In this document: in pieces, positions 33,185-41,905 of the stretch
How positions within the stretch are numbered: the stretch's first letter is position 1
How the letters are laid out: each line of letters opens with the position of its first letter
Source of the DNA: JAGWAJ01 sp026707615
Lineage (GTDB): Bacteria > Acidobacteriota > Vicinamibacteria > Vicinamibacterales > UBA8438
DNA length: 64,000 nt
Direction: 5' to 3'
Assembly: GCA_965207595.1 (NCBI GenBank)
Contig: CBDBMW010000012.1
Location: 1,488,001 to 1,552,000, forward strand
Made by a program: the position numbers and the translations under genes
Notes under the pieces: model-generated
Seen by the model: the letters and a program-made list of their open reading frames with translations, nothing else
Database searches by the model: none
Told to the model about the DNA's origin: nothing

Positions 33185-36100
33185 ATGAGCGTGCCACCGC
33201 TCGCCGACGCGGACGTTCGCCACCGCATCCGGACGGCGCTCGACGAGTCGATCGTCGTCGAGGCGGCCGCCGGGACGGGGAAGACCAGCGTGCTGGTGGA
33301 GCGCATCGTCGAGGTGCTCGCGGCCGGGCGCGCCCCCGTCGACGAGATCCTGGCCGTCACCTTCACCGAGAAGGCCGCGGGCGAGCTGAAGCTGCGGCTG
33401 CGGGGAGCGCTCGAGGAGGCCCGGCGGCAGGCCGCCGCGGCCGGGCCCGACCCCGCCGCCGCCGAGCGCCATCGATGCCTCGACGAGGCCATCGCCCACC
33501 TCGAGGAGGCGCAGGTCAGCACCATCCACGCGTTCTGCGCCGATCTGCTGCGGGAGCGCCCCGTGGAGGCCCGCGTCGACCCCCGGTTCGAGGTGCTCGA
33601 CGACCGCGGCGCGCAGCGCCTGTTCCGGCAGGTGTTCGACGGCTGGCTGCAGACCGCCCTGGACGACCCGCCGCCGGGGGTGCGGCGCGCGCTCCGGCGC
33701 CGGGACCGGCCCGCGTTCGGTGAGCCGGGCGGCGACGGCCCGACGGGGCGCCTGCGGCGCGCGGCCTGGGAGCTGGCGGAATGGCGGGACTTCGAACGGC
33801 CCTGGCGCCGGGAAGCGGACTTCCGGCGCGAGCCGACCATCGACGAAGTGGTCGAGCACCTGGTGCGTTTCGCCGCCCTGACGGACCGGGCCGCCAACCG
33901 CCGCAACGACGGCCTCTTCCTCGACACCGAGCCGGCGCGGTCGGTCGCGCGGTCGATCCGGGAGTCCGACGACGTACGCTCGCGTCGGGACTACGACTTC
34001 GTCGAGGCGCAACTGGTCGAGCTGGCCGCGCACCGCCGCTTCGCCCGCCCGCGCAAGGGCTTCGGGGCGGAGTACGGCGAGGAGCTTCCCCGCGCGCACG
34101 TTCTTGAGCAGCACGAGGGCGTGGTCGCCGTGCTCGAGCGCTTCCGGGCGGTGGCGGACGCCGATCTCGCCGCGCTGCTCCGGGAGGAGCTCCGGGGGCC
34201 GATCGAGGGCTACGGGCAGGCGAAGACGGAGGCGGGGCGCCTCGACTTCGTCGACCTCCTGCTGCGGGCGCGGAACCTGATCCGCGGCCACGACGACGTC
34301 CGTGCCGCGGCGCAGCGGCGATACGCGCGCGTCTTCGTCGACGAGTTCCAGGACACCGATCCGCTCCAGGCCGAGATTCTGCTCCTGCTGGCGGCGGAGG
34401 ATCCGTCCGAGCGAGACTGGCGCGCGGTCGTCCCCGCGGCGGGGAAGCTCTTCATCGTCGGCGATCCGAAGCAGTCCATCTACCGCTTCCGCCGCGCCGA
34501 CGTCGGGGTCTACCGCCAGGTGACCGTGCAGCTCGCGCGGCACGGCGTGGCGCACGTCGCGCTCACCACGAGCTTCCGCGCCGTCCCCGCCATCCAGCGC
34601 TTCGTCAACCACGCCTTCGCGCCGCTGATGGGCACGCCGGGGGACGCCGCCCCGGACGGGGCCGCCGGCGCGCCGGTCGGGGACGACGCCGCCCCGGACG
34701 GGGCCCACGGCGCGCCGGTCGGGGACGACGCCGCCCCGGACGGGGCCCACGGCGCGCCGGTCGGCGGCTTCGGCAGAGAAGACCGCCCGGCGGGCGCGGC
34801 GCTCGGCGGCGCGGCGGTCGCCGGCCCCCCCGGGCTGCCCGGGTACGTGCCGCTGGCGGCGCACCGTGCGGACGACCCGAAGCAGCCGGCGGTGGTGGCG
34901 TTGCCTGTCCCTCGCCCCTACGGCCCCTGGGGGCGTCCCACCGGCCGGGCGATCGAGGCATCGCTCCCGGATGCGGTGGGGGCGTTCGTCGCGTGGCTCG
35001 TCCGCGAGAGCGGCTGGACCGTCACCGAGCGGCAGGCGCGTCCGGCGTCGGGCGGCTACGAGACGGTGCCCGTACCCGTCGAGGCGCGGCACGTCGCGCT
35101 GTTGTTCCGCCGCTTCTACGCCTGGGGCAGCGACGTCACGCGCAGCTACGTCGACGCGCTCGAGGCCCGCGGGCTGCGCCATCTGCTGGTCGGCGGCCGC
35201 TCGTTCCACGAGCGCGACGAGGTGGCCGCGATGCGCGCGGTGCTGACTGCCATCGAGTGGCCGGACGACGAGCTGGCGGTTTTCGCGGCCCTCCGCGGGA
35301 CGCTGTTCGCGGTGGACGACGAGACGCTCCTGGCGTACCGCCACCGCTTCGGCCGCTTCCATCCGTTCCGGGTCCCCCGCGCGCTGGCGGCGGGCGAGCT
35401 CGAGGGAGCAGATCGCCTGCTGCCGGTCGCCGACGCCCTGGAGCTGCTGCGGCGGCTGCACCGCACCCGCAACGAGGTCCCGATCGCGCACACGATCGGA
35501 CAGTTGCTCGAGGCGACGCGGGCCCATGCCGGCTTCGTGATGCGCCGGGCGGGCGAGCAGGTGCTCGCCAACGTGCTGCAACTCGGCGAGATGGCGCGGC
35601 GCTACGAGCAGAGCGGCGGCCTCTCCTTCCGCGGATTCGTCGACGAGCTGCGGGACGAGGCGGCCGAGGGTCAGGCCGGGGAGGCGCCCATCCTGGAGCA
35701 GGGGAGCGACGGCGTGCGGATCATGACCGTGCACGGGGCCAAGGGGCTCGAGTTCCCGGTGGTGATCCTCGCGGACCCGACGTCGCGGCTGCACCGGGCC
35801 ACGGCCGGCCGCTTCATCGACTCCGCGCGGGGCATCTGCGCGCTGCGGCTGGGCGGCTGGGCCCCGCTCGATCTGCTCGACCACGAGGCGGAGGAGATCG
35901 CGCGCGACCGCGAGGAGGGGATTCGGCTGGCCTACGTTGCCGCCACCCGGGCCCGCGACCTGCTGGTGGTGCCGGCCGAGGGAGACGCGCCGCCCGCCGA
36001 CGACTGGACCGTGCGCGAGGGCCCGGGAGCAGCGCGGGCGCACCCGTTGCGCGCCGGGTGGGCGAGCCCGCTCTATGCGTCGCTCTATCCTCCGCTGGAT

Positions 36101-37120
36101 CGCCGGCGCCATCCGGAGGAGGCGGCCGGTTGCCCCGCGTTCGGGCGCGATTCCGTGCTTGCGCGGCCGCCCGAGGAACCCGGCGGCGAGGACAACGTCG
36201 CCCCGGGCCGGCATGTCGTCGGGAGGGGGCCGGGCGCCGCCCGCGGGCAGGAGTCGGGACGCATCCTGCCGTTCGCGGGCGGCCGGGCCGCCGCCGGGCC
36301 GGGAGCCGATGCGGGGCACTCGGTGGTCTGGTGGGATCCCGGACTGCTGCAGCTCGACTCGGACGCGGCGGTCGGCATCCGCCGCGAGGATCTGCTGTCG
36401 CGGGACGCGCCCGCCGAGCAGGTGGAGCAGGATCTCCAGCGCTATCGCGCCTGGTTGCGGCGCCACGGGGAGACCGTGGCGCGGGCGGCGCGCCCGAGCC
36501 TCGCGGTGACGACCGCGACCGAGCTCGCGCGCGAAGCGCCTGCCGGGCCGGGCGACGAGGAGTCGCTCGCCGCGCCCTCCCCGCCGCCCCCCGTGACCCT
36601 CGTGGAGCTGCCGCGCGATGCCGGGCGGCCGGAGGGCCCGCGCTTCGGCTCCCTGGTGCACCAGGTCCTGGCCGACGTGCCGCTGGACGAGCCGGCCGCA
36701 GCGGACGCCCGAGCCGCGGGGGCGACGGGTGGGGCATCCGCATCGGTATCCGCCGTCGCCCGCCTGAACGGCCGCATCCTGGGCGCGACCGAAGAGGAGA
36801 TCGCGGCCGCGGCCCGCGTGGCGGCGCGCGTCCTGGAGCACCCCTTGCTGGCGCGCGCCCGGGCGGCGTCACGCCGCGGGGAATGCCGCCGGGAGGCTCC
36901 CGTGAGCATGCGCGCGGACGACGGCCGCGTGGTCGAGGGGACCGTCGACGTCGCGTTTCGCGAGGACGGGGTCTGGACGGTGGTCGATTACAAGACCGAC
37001 CGCGAGATAGGCGAGACGGGGGGTGCGGCCGAGGTGTACCGGCGGCAGGTCACCCTCTATGCGCGGATCATTGCTCGGGCAACCGGCGAGCCGGCTCAGG
37101 CCGTGCTGATGCGCGTGTGA
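33185..37120 (+). CDS. addA: AddA-like UvrD-type helicase-nuclease
   Basis: A 1311-residue ATP-dependent helicase with C-terminal nuclease. Motif I is AAAGTGKTSVL (about 27-37), motif II FVDEFQDTDPLQAE (about 384), motif III VGDPKQSIYRFRRAD, motif V TVHGAKGLEFPVVIL (about 850) and motif VI YVAATRARDLLVV (about 919). The RecB-family nuclease motif is VDYKTDRE near 1268. It forms a heterodimer with AddB to resect broken DNA for recombination. A run of three near-identical 14-residue units (PDGAHGAPVGDDAA) at about 487-528 interrupts the helicase between motifs IV and V. ATG 33185 is the first start after addB. Confidence 0.93.
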   Translation: MSVPPLADADVRHRIRTALDESIVVEAAAGTGKTSVLVERIVEVLAAGRAPVDEILAVTFTEKAAGELKLRLRGALEEARRQAAAAGPDPAAAERHRCLDEAIAHLEEAQVSTIHAFCADLLRERPVEARVDPRFEVLDDRGAQRLFRQVFDGWLQTALDDPPPGVRRALRRRDRPAFGEPGGDGPTGRLRRAAWELAEWRDFERPWRREADFRREPTIDEVVEHLVRFAALTDRAANRRNDGLFLDTEPARSVARSIRESDDVRSRRDYDFVEAQLVELAAHRRFARPRKGFGAEYGEELPRAHVLEQHEGVVAVLERFRAVADADLAALLREELRGPIEGYGQAKTEAGRLDFVDLLLRARNLIRGHDDVRAAAQRRYARVFVDEFQDTDPLQAEILLLLAAEDPSERDWRAVVPAAGKLFIVGDPKQSIYRFRRADVGVYRQVTVQLARHGVAHVALTTSFRAVPAIQRFVNHAFAPLMGTPGDAAPDGAAGAPVGDDAAPDGAHGAPVGDDAAPDGAHGAPVGGFGREDRPAGAALGGAAVAGPPGLPGYVPLAAHRADDPKQPAVVALPVPRPYGPWGRPTGRAIEASLPDAVGAFVAWLVRESGWTVTERQARPASGGYETVPVPVEARHVALLFRRFYAWGSDVTRSYVDALEARGLRHLLVGGRSFHERDEVAAMRAVLTAIEWPDDELAVFAALRGTLFAVDDETLLAYRHRFGRFHPFRVPRALAAGELEGADRLLPVADALELLRRLHRTRNEVPIAHTIGQLLEATRAHAGFVMRRAGEQVLANVLQLGEMARRYEQSGGLSFRGFVDELRDEAAEGQAGEAPILEQGSDGVRIMTVHGAKGLEFPVVILADPTSRLHRATAGRFIDSARGICALRLGGWAPLDLLDHEAEEIARDREEGIRLAYVAATRARDLLVVPAEGDAPPADDWTVREGPGAARAHPLRAGWASPLYASLYPPLDRRRHPEEAAGCPAFGRDSVLARPPEEPGGEDNVAPGRHVVGRGPGAARGQESGRILPFAGGRAAAGPGADAGHSVVWWDPGLLQLDSDAAVGIRREDLLSRDAPAEQVEQDLQRYRAWLRRHGETVARAARPSLAVTTATELAREAPAGPGDEESLAAPSPPPPVTLVELPRDAGRPEGPRFGSLVHQVLADVPLDEPAAADARAAGATGGASASVSAVARLNGRILGATEEEIAAAARVAARVLEHPLLARARAASRRGECRREAPVSMRADDGRVVEGTVDVAFREDGVWTVVDYKTDREIGETGGAAEVYRRQVTLYARIIARATGEPAQAVLMRV
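34643..34768 (+). repeat. 3 x 42-bp tandem repeat inside addA
   Basis: Copies begin at 34643, 34685 and 34727 and differ at only a few bases, so the unit is a recent in-frame duplication encoding 14 residues per copy (Asp/Ala/Gly/Pro/Val-rich). Because 42 is divisible by three, copy-number change would not shift the frame. Confidence 0.85.
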
Positions 37121-37169
37121 CGCACCGCGGGTTGGCGCGTCACACGCGCGCGGGTCGCCGACCGCGGAC

Positions 37170-38480
37170 TCAGCGTCGGGGCACGGCGCTCCGGCCGCCG
37201 CCCGACGACGACGAGCCGCCGGCCCGCTGACCGCCGCCCGACGAGCCGCCGGATCGCCCGCTGTAGCCGCCTCGCGTGGCCCCTCCGCCACCCCTCGATC
37301 CGACGTTCGGGGTGCCGCCCCCGCTCCGCGGGCGCGCCGTCGACGTCCCGCCGCTGCCGCCGCCCACGGGCACCGCGGCGCCGACGTTGTCGACCGCGGT
37401 CCGCTGGCGGACGCGGGTGTAGCCGAGACCCTTGACGGCGCCGCCGGGCGGTGCGGTGTCGCCGCCGAGCTGGATGAAGGGGCTGCCGCCGCCGCCGTAC
37501 GGATAGCCGTAGTACGGCGACCAGGGCCCGCCGTAGAGGCCTCCGTAGCGCATGTAGCCGTAGTAGCCGAACGGCGTCATGTAGTACGGATACGCGGAAC
37601 CGTAGGAGAACGGATCGTAGGCGAAGCCGCCGCCCGTGCTGCTCCAGCCGCCCCCGGATCGACCGCTGCGCCGCCGCTCGACGACGAAGCGCTCCGGGTA
37701 GGCGAGTGCGACCAGCAGGTCGATGACGCCGGGGTCGATGCCCGCGTTGTCGAGGTCGACGAGGATGCTCCGATCGATCTGCAGGCGCGGCTCCGTCTCG
37801 GTGAGGAGCGCCTCCACGACACGAGCATCCGCCTTGGCGGCGGCCTCGCGCACCGCGTCCAGGCCGGGCGGGGCGGCGCTCTCGCGCCGGGCCTGACGGA
37901 TGTCGTCGAGCCGGGCCGCCGATTCGGTCGTCCCGGAGGTCGGGTCCGGGGCCGGGTTGTAGCGGCGGATCTCCAGGTGCTGCTCCCCTTCGACGGCGAC
38001 GACCTGAATGTCGACCCAGGTCGACGTGTCGGAAAGGAGGCTCATTCCGGACCGGGCCACCGGGCCGGCCTCGTCGCCGCAGCGGATCTCCGCACTGGTG
38101 AAGAGCCGCTGGCCGTCGGCCGACCACTCGCGCCGTTCCCAGCCGCGGCACTCGCCGTCGCTCACCTCGCGACGGACCCCGTCGGCCACGAGAGTCCGCT
38201 CCACGAACACCTCTTCTCCGGCCCGGGCGGTCATCCGCGCGCCCTCCGGGTCGGGCGTCAGGCAGACCACCATCGGAGCGGGAAGCTCGCTGCCGTCGGG
38301 GGCCTGCTCGAACTGCTCCTCCCAGAGCCGCCAGCAACCCATCCACGGCAGCCAGCGCGCATCGGGCTCGACGGCGGCCCCGCTGCCCGCCGGCGCCTGC
38401 GCAAGCGCGGGGAGCGCCACGCCCAGGATCGCCACCGCCAGGACGGCCGCGATTCCGATCGGACGTTGAATGGTCTGCAT
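37170..38480 (-). CDS. Exported protein with Gly/Tyr-rich and Gly/Ser/Arg-rich C-terminal half
   Basis: A 436-residue protein. A signal peptide (AAVLAVAILGVALPALAQ) precedes an N-terminal globular region with WLPWMGCWRLWEE and strand-like motifs (about 30-200). A short helical region (REAAAKADARVVEALLTE) and a helix-turn IDRSILVDLDNAGIDPGVID follow. A Gly/Tyr-rich stretch (FGYYGYMRYGGLYGGPW, near 310-330) and a very Gly/Ser/Arg-rich tail complete it. The N-terminal part resembles proteins that score sample quality in similar genomes but has no named domain I can defend. ATG 38478-38480 follows AGGGTAGGA. It is divergent from the glutamine cyclotransferase gene. Surface or wall association is inferred from composition. 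Confidence 0.75.
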   Translation of the reverse strand: MQTIQRPIGIAAVLAVAILGVALPALAQAPAGSGAAVEPDARWLPWMGCWRLWEEQFEQAPDGSELPAPMVVCLTPDPEGARMTARAGEEVFVERTLVADGVRREVSDGECRGWERREWSADGQRLFTSAEIRCGDEAGPVARSGMSLLSDTSTWVDIQVVAVEGEQHLEIRRYNPAPDPTSGTTESAARLDDIRQARRESAAPPGLDAVREAAAKADARVVEALLTETEPRLQIDRSILVDLDNAGIDPGVIDLLVALAYPERFVVERRRSGRSGGGWSSTGGGFAYDPFSYGSAYPYYMTPFGYYGYMRYGGLYGGPWSPYYGYPYGGGGSPFIQLGGDTAPPGGAVKGLGYTRVRQRTAVDNVGAAVPVGGGSGGTSTARPRSGGGTPNVGSRGGGGATRGGYSGRSGGSSGGGQRAGGSSSSGGGRSAVPRR

Positions 38481-38608
38481 CGTTCCTACCCTCGCGTTCT
38501 GTGCCGCGCGCTGTTTCGAGTCCTTCCTCACTATGACCCAGAACCGGACCCCGGCGCCAGCGGCGGCGCCCCGCCCGTCGTCGGGCGCGGCGCCGGACCG
38601 CCGCGGTT

Positions 38609-39520
38609 GTGGCAGAATGGCCCCGAGCCGTGCCCGCCAGGAACAGGACCCGTCGCCACGCTGCGCCACGCCCCCGTTCGGCCCGCCCGGCCGCTGTCTC
38701 CCGTGCCCGGCGCGCCCGCCGGCTGTTGCCGATCGGCGCAATCGTGGCTCTCGCCGCGGCTGTCGCGGCCGGCTGGGCCTTCCGCGCGGCAGAGAGCGGC
38801 GCCCCGGCGGCTGCGCAGTCCGCGCCCGTGCTGCGGTCGCTCACCGTGAAGGTGCATCGCGCCTTTCCGCACGACACCAGTGCCTACACGCAGGGCCTGC
38901 TGTGGTGGGACGGCAAGCTCTACGAGAGCACGGGCCAGTACGGGACGTCCGACCTGCGCCGGCTCGACCCGGCGACGGGGGCGGTCGAGCAGCACATCGA
39001 CATCGACGCGGCCTACTTCGGGGAAGGTCTCGCGCGCGTCGACGACGAGCTCATCATGCTGACCTGGAAGGCGCAGCGGGCATTCGTCTTCGGGCTCGAG
39101 CGCTTCGACCGCCGGCGGACGTTCCGCTACCGGGGCGACGGCTGGGGCTTGTGCAACGACGGCCGCCGGCTGGTCATGAGCAACGGCTCCAACCGTCTCA
39201 CGTTCCGCGACCTGCGGACCTTCGAGCCCCTCGGAGAGGTAGCGGTCACGCTGCGCGGGCTGCCCCTCATGCAGCTCAACGAGCTCGAGTGCGTGGGCGG
39301 CGCCGTCTACGCCAACGTCTACCAGACGGACTACCTCGTCCGCATCGATCCGTCGAGCGGGCGCGTGACGCACCAGATCGACGCGTCCGGGCTCATCACG
39401 CCGGCGGAGGCCCGCCGCGCGGACGTGCTGAACGGCATCGCCTTCGATCCGGGAACGGAGCGCTTCTACATCACCGGCAAGCTCTGGCCGACGATGTTCG
39501 AAGTGACCTTCGAGGAGTAG
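38609..39520 (+). CDS. Glutaminyl-peptide cyclotransferase (bacterial/plant propeller type)
   Basis: A 303-residue enzyme that cyclises N-terminal glutamine to pyroglutamate. An Arg-rich N terminus and one membrane segment (LLPIGAIVALAAAVAAGWAF) suggest export or anchoring. The five-bladed propeller follows with hallmark motifs: FPHDTSAYTQGLLWWDGKLY, ESTGQYGTSDLRRLD, DGWGLCNDGRRLVMSNGS, LNELECVGGAVYANVYQTD and VLNGIAFDPGTERFYITGKL. The start is uncertain: GTG 38609 is the first candidate in frame, and the hydrophobic helix begins well downstream. It is convergent with the outer-membrane protein gene. Confidence 0.9.
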   Translation: MAEWPRAVPARNRTRRHAAPRPRSARPAAVSRARRARRLLPIGAIVALAAAVAAGWAFRAAESGAPAAAQSAPVLRSLTVKVHRAFPHDTSAYTQGLLWWDGKLYESTGQYGTSDLRRLDPATGAVEQHIDIDAAYFGEGLARVDDELIMLTWKAQRAFVFGLERFDRRRTFRYRGDGWGLCNDGRRLVMSNGSNRLTFRDLRTFEPLGEVAVTLRGLPLMQLNELECVGGAVYANVYQTDYLVRIDPSSGRVTHQIDASGLITPAEARRADVLNGIAFDPGTERFYITGKLWPTMFEVTFEE

Positions 39521-39587
39521 CACCAGCCCTCGTTTCTCGGCCGCGCGTCCCTGCGTGCGCCCGCGGGGGCGGGGCGGCGGCCGGTCG

Positions 39588-40475
39588 TCAGAAGACGAAG
39601 CGGACGCCGGCCTGCACGCGCAGGCCGGTCAGATCGATCGGCTGGAAACCGCAGAAGCCGAGCGGCTCCGGAGCTCCGAAGGCGCCTGCGAGGGGCCGCC
39701 GGCAGACCAGGTCGTCGTCCGCCCACACGTAGCGGCCCTCGATCGTGGCGTAGACCCGCGAGGTCAGGCGGATGTCGGTCCCGACCAGCACGTGGCGGGA
39801 CAGGGTCCAGCCGCTCGAGGCGAAGATGTCCGCGAAGAGCTCGTACGTGAACGGATCGACGAACTCGCCCGCCTGCTGCAGGGAATGGTGGAGGAAGCCC
39901 CCGCCTACCCCGACGTAGGGCACCACCGGGGCCGGGATCCACGCGTACTGGCCGATGGCGCGCCCCCGCGGCGTGATCGCGAACCGCAGGCTCGCGTTCA
40001 GGTCGACCTGGCGCAGGGTGGTCTCCTGCTCGATGGGCAGCCCGTCCGAGCCGACGAACGCGCGCAGCTCCGAGCGGGCGAACGCGCGCGTGAGGTCGAC
40101 GCCTACCCCGACGTCGAGCCTCGACGTGAGGGCTACGCCCACGTCGAGGCCGAAGCCGGGAGCATCGAAGCTCATCCGCCCGAGACCGAGGTCCTGCGCA
40201 TCCTCCTCGGCGGCCCGGCGCACGAACAGTTCCTCGTGGATGAAGTCGTAGATGTCGCTGTCGGCCCGGGCGCGATTCCAGATGCCCCGGATCGAGACCG
40301 ACGCGCGGGGGCGCTCGAACAGGAAGTCGGGTTGGCCCCGTACCGTCCCGCGCGCGGTCTGTTGCTCCTCGGCCGTCGCGGCGGCGGGGAGGCCGCCGAC
40401 GGTGAGGAGCGCGATCAGGCAGCGGGCGATGCGCGGCGCGACTGGGCGCTGGTGCCGGTTGTGACGTGAGTCCAT
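39588..40475 (-). CDS. Outer-membrane beta-barrel-like protein
   Basis: A 295-residue protein with a signal peptide (CLIALLTVGGLPAAATAEE) and alternating amphipathic strands throughout (FGLDVGVALTSRLDVGVGVD, LNASLRFAITPRG, HVLVGTDIRLTSRVYATIEG). It ends in a C-terminal phenylalanine (VQAGVRFVF), the usual signal for BamA-dependent insertion. No transport or enzymatic family is evident. ATG 40473-40475 was preferred over upstream in-frame codons because the signal peptide begins there. The 357-bp gap upstream holds tandem and palindromic repeats. Confidence 0.82.
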   Translation of the reverse strand: MDSRHNRHQRPVAPRIARCLIALLTVGGLPAAATAEEQQTARGTVRGQPDFLFERPRASVSIRGIWNRARADSDIYDFIHEELFVRRAAEEDAQDLGLGRMSFDAPGFGLDVGVALTSRLDVGVGVDLTRAFARSELRAFVGSDGLPIEQETTLRQVDLNASLRFAITPRGRAIGQYAWIPAPVVPYVGVGGGFLHHSLQQAGEFVDPFTYELFADIFASSGWTLSRHVLVGTDIRLTSRVYATIEGRYVWADDDLVCRRPLAGAFGAPEPLGFCGFQPIDLTGLRVQAGVRFVF

Positions 40476-40604
40476 GTCCCCTGTCCGAGCAAGATCCGGG
40501 CCAGCCGTTCCAGCCCCGCGCGCGGCCTGCCCGGCGACGTTCCGGCGCCCGGCGACCTGTAGCGGCGGGCGGACAGGTGTCCGGGCTGGAGTACGCGTGC
40601 CCTT

Positions 40605-40736
40605 CGGGCACGTCGGGAGTTCAGTGTGCGAACTCCTGCGCGCCGCCTCGGGCACGTCGGGAGTTCGCTGCGCGGACTCCTGCGCGCCGCCTCGGGCACG
40701 TCGGGAGTTCAGTGTGCGAACTCCTGCGCGCCGCCG
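40605..40736 (+). repeat. 3 x 44-bp tandem repeat containing hairpins
   Basis: Copies start at 40605, 40649 and 40693 with CGGGCACGTCGGGAGTTC in each. Each unit carries a hairpin: GGAGTTC/GAACTCC in copies 1 and 3, and the variant GGAGTTCGC/GCGGACTCC in copy 2. The array occupies most of the 357-bp non-coding gap 40476-40832 and lies next to an intact copy of the dispersed palindrome. There are no spacers, so it is not a CRISPR array. Confidence 0.85.
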
Positions 40737-40801
40737 CGAGCTCTCGCTCTAGCCCACCATTCGTCGCCTGACGGCTCCGCCTGGTGCCCAACCAACCCTC
40801 C

Positions 40802-40834
40802 AGGAGTCCGCGCCGTTCTACGGCGCAGACTCCT
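40802..40834. repeat. Dispersed palindromic element, best-preserved copy
   Basis: AGGAGTC (40802-40808), C, GCGCCG (40810-40815), loop TTCTA, CGGCGC (40821-40826), A, GACTCCT (40828-40834). The two 7-bp outer arms and two 6-bp inner arms pair perfectly, with one central C/A mismatch. The right end contains the first bases of the stop codon (40833-40835) of the minus-strand lipoprotein gene. A sequence beginning TTCGTCGCCTG precedes it by about 45 bp, as at 25.9 kb; the copy at 46.9 kb keeps TCGTCGCCTG. Confidence 0.8.
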
Positions 40835-41681
40835 AGCTTCCGGCGGCGAGCTTGATCTCTATGGAGGCCGCCAGCCACTGGTCGCCGCCGAGGATCTCCC
40901 AGTCCGCGGTGCCGGACCCGCCGGGCGCGCCGTTGCGGTTGTCGGACCCGGCGAGGGCGACGGCGTTGTCGGTGGCGGAGCAGTCCGCCATCGGGGGCCC
41001 GCACCCGTCGGCGCCGTCCGCGGCGGGCGGGAACGAGGCCACGTTGAAGCGCATCGTGTTCGGCGCGTCGGTGAAGACCTCGGAGCCGACGAGGAAGTTG
41101 CGCGCGTCGTCGGTCTCCACGACGGTCAGCCGCAGCACGCGCGAGTTGGCCCGCGTCGTCACGACCACCGGGGCCGTCGGCGCGGCGGACGTGCCGCGCG
41201 CGGTGGCCGTCGCTCCGATGGGCGCGAGGCTGTCGATGTTGGAGTAGCGCAGCACCGCCCCCGCCGCGTGACGCCGCGAGCCCCAACTGAACGTCGCCTC
41301 GGTATCGGAGCCGTCGGTCACCTTGTAGAAGATGCTCATCTGGCAGGAGACGCCTTCCGAGTCCGCCCCGCAGAGCGCGCCGTTGAAGCCCGCGAAGCCC
41401 GCGATCGGCGTCCAGCCCTCCGGGCCCTGGATGTTCGGATTGGCCTTGATCCCCAGCACCGCGACGAGCAGCTCGCCGGGCTCGCCGGGCGGCACGGGGA
41501 TCGCGAGCGCACCCGCGCCGTCCCGTCCGGTCTGGCCGGTCTCGACGCCCTCGAGCGCGGGCGTTGCGCAGCCGGCGAGCACCATGGCGCTCAGAAGGGC
41601 GGCCAGGCCGGCAGCTCGGCCGGCGGTCGCGGCGCGGCCGGCGCCGAACGGGACGGGCAGGGAGCACGACGACATCCGCAT
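40833..41681 (-). CDS. Putative secreted lipoprotein of unknown function
   Basis: A 282-residue protein with a basic N terminus and a hydrophobic segment ending in the lipobox MVLAGC. The mature part is strand-rich (GELLVAVLGIKANPNIQG, MSIFYKVTDGSDTEATFSW, AGAVLRYSNIDSLAPIGA) and resembles the jelly-roll proteins found after bacterial lipoprotein anchors, but I cannot name a family. Cys residues near 90-100 and 225-235 may form disulphides. ATG 41679-41681 is preceded by GAGGAGG at good spacing. The stop codon lies in the right arm of the dispersed palindrome. Confidence 0.78.
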   Translation of the reverse strand: MRMSSCSLPVPFGAGRAATAGRAAGLAALLSAMVLAGCATPALEGVETGQTGRDGAGALAIPVPPGEPGELLVAVLGIKANPNIQGPEGWTPIAGFAGFNGALCGADSEGVSCQMSIFYKVTDGSDTEATFSWGSRRHAAGAVLRYSNIDSLAPIGATATARGTSAAPTAPVVVTTRANSRVLRLTVVETDDARNFLVGSEVFTDAPNTMRFNVASFPPAADGADGCGPPMADCSATDNAVALAGSDNRNGAPGGSGTADWEILGGDQWLAASIEIKLAAGS

Positions 41682-41905
41682 GGCGCCTCCTCGCGATGTG
41701 CGGCGCAACGTCTCGCGGCGTTCGGCCGCGGGATCCTGGCTGCGCGTAGCCCCAGAGTATACGGGTAGGCTGTGCTATGCTGCGAGTCTCGGGGCCGGCG
41801 CCGCGGTCCGGAGGATGGCAGTCCCGGTTCCTCCCGGCTCGTTGCGGGTCGGCTCCCGCGCGCCGGCCGCGGCGCGCGCCGGCCCTCTACAGACGGGAGC
41901 AGCAG

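Noticed and set aside
29071..33927. A 1618-residue minus-strand open frame opposite addB
   Set aside because: It is a GC-rich antisense shadow: Arg/Ala/Gly/His-rich text with no domains, while the plus strand has AddB motifs in full. The same applies to the long minus-strand frames at 33008-36841 and 51343-57201, the plus-strand frame opposite the hydroxylase (3860-6229) and the upstream extensions of true genes.
40605..40736. CRISPR-like array
   Set aside because: Three 44-bp units follow each other without spacers and no cas genes are nearby, so it is a plain tandem repeat.
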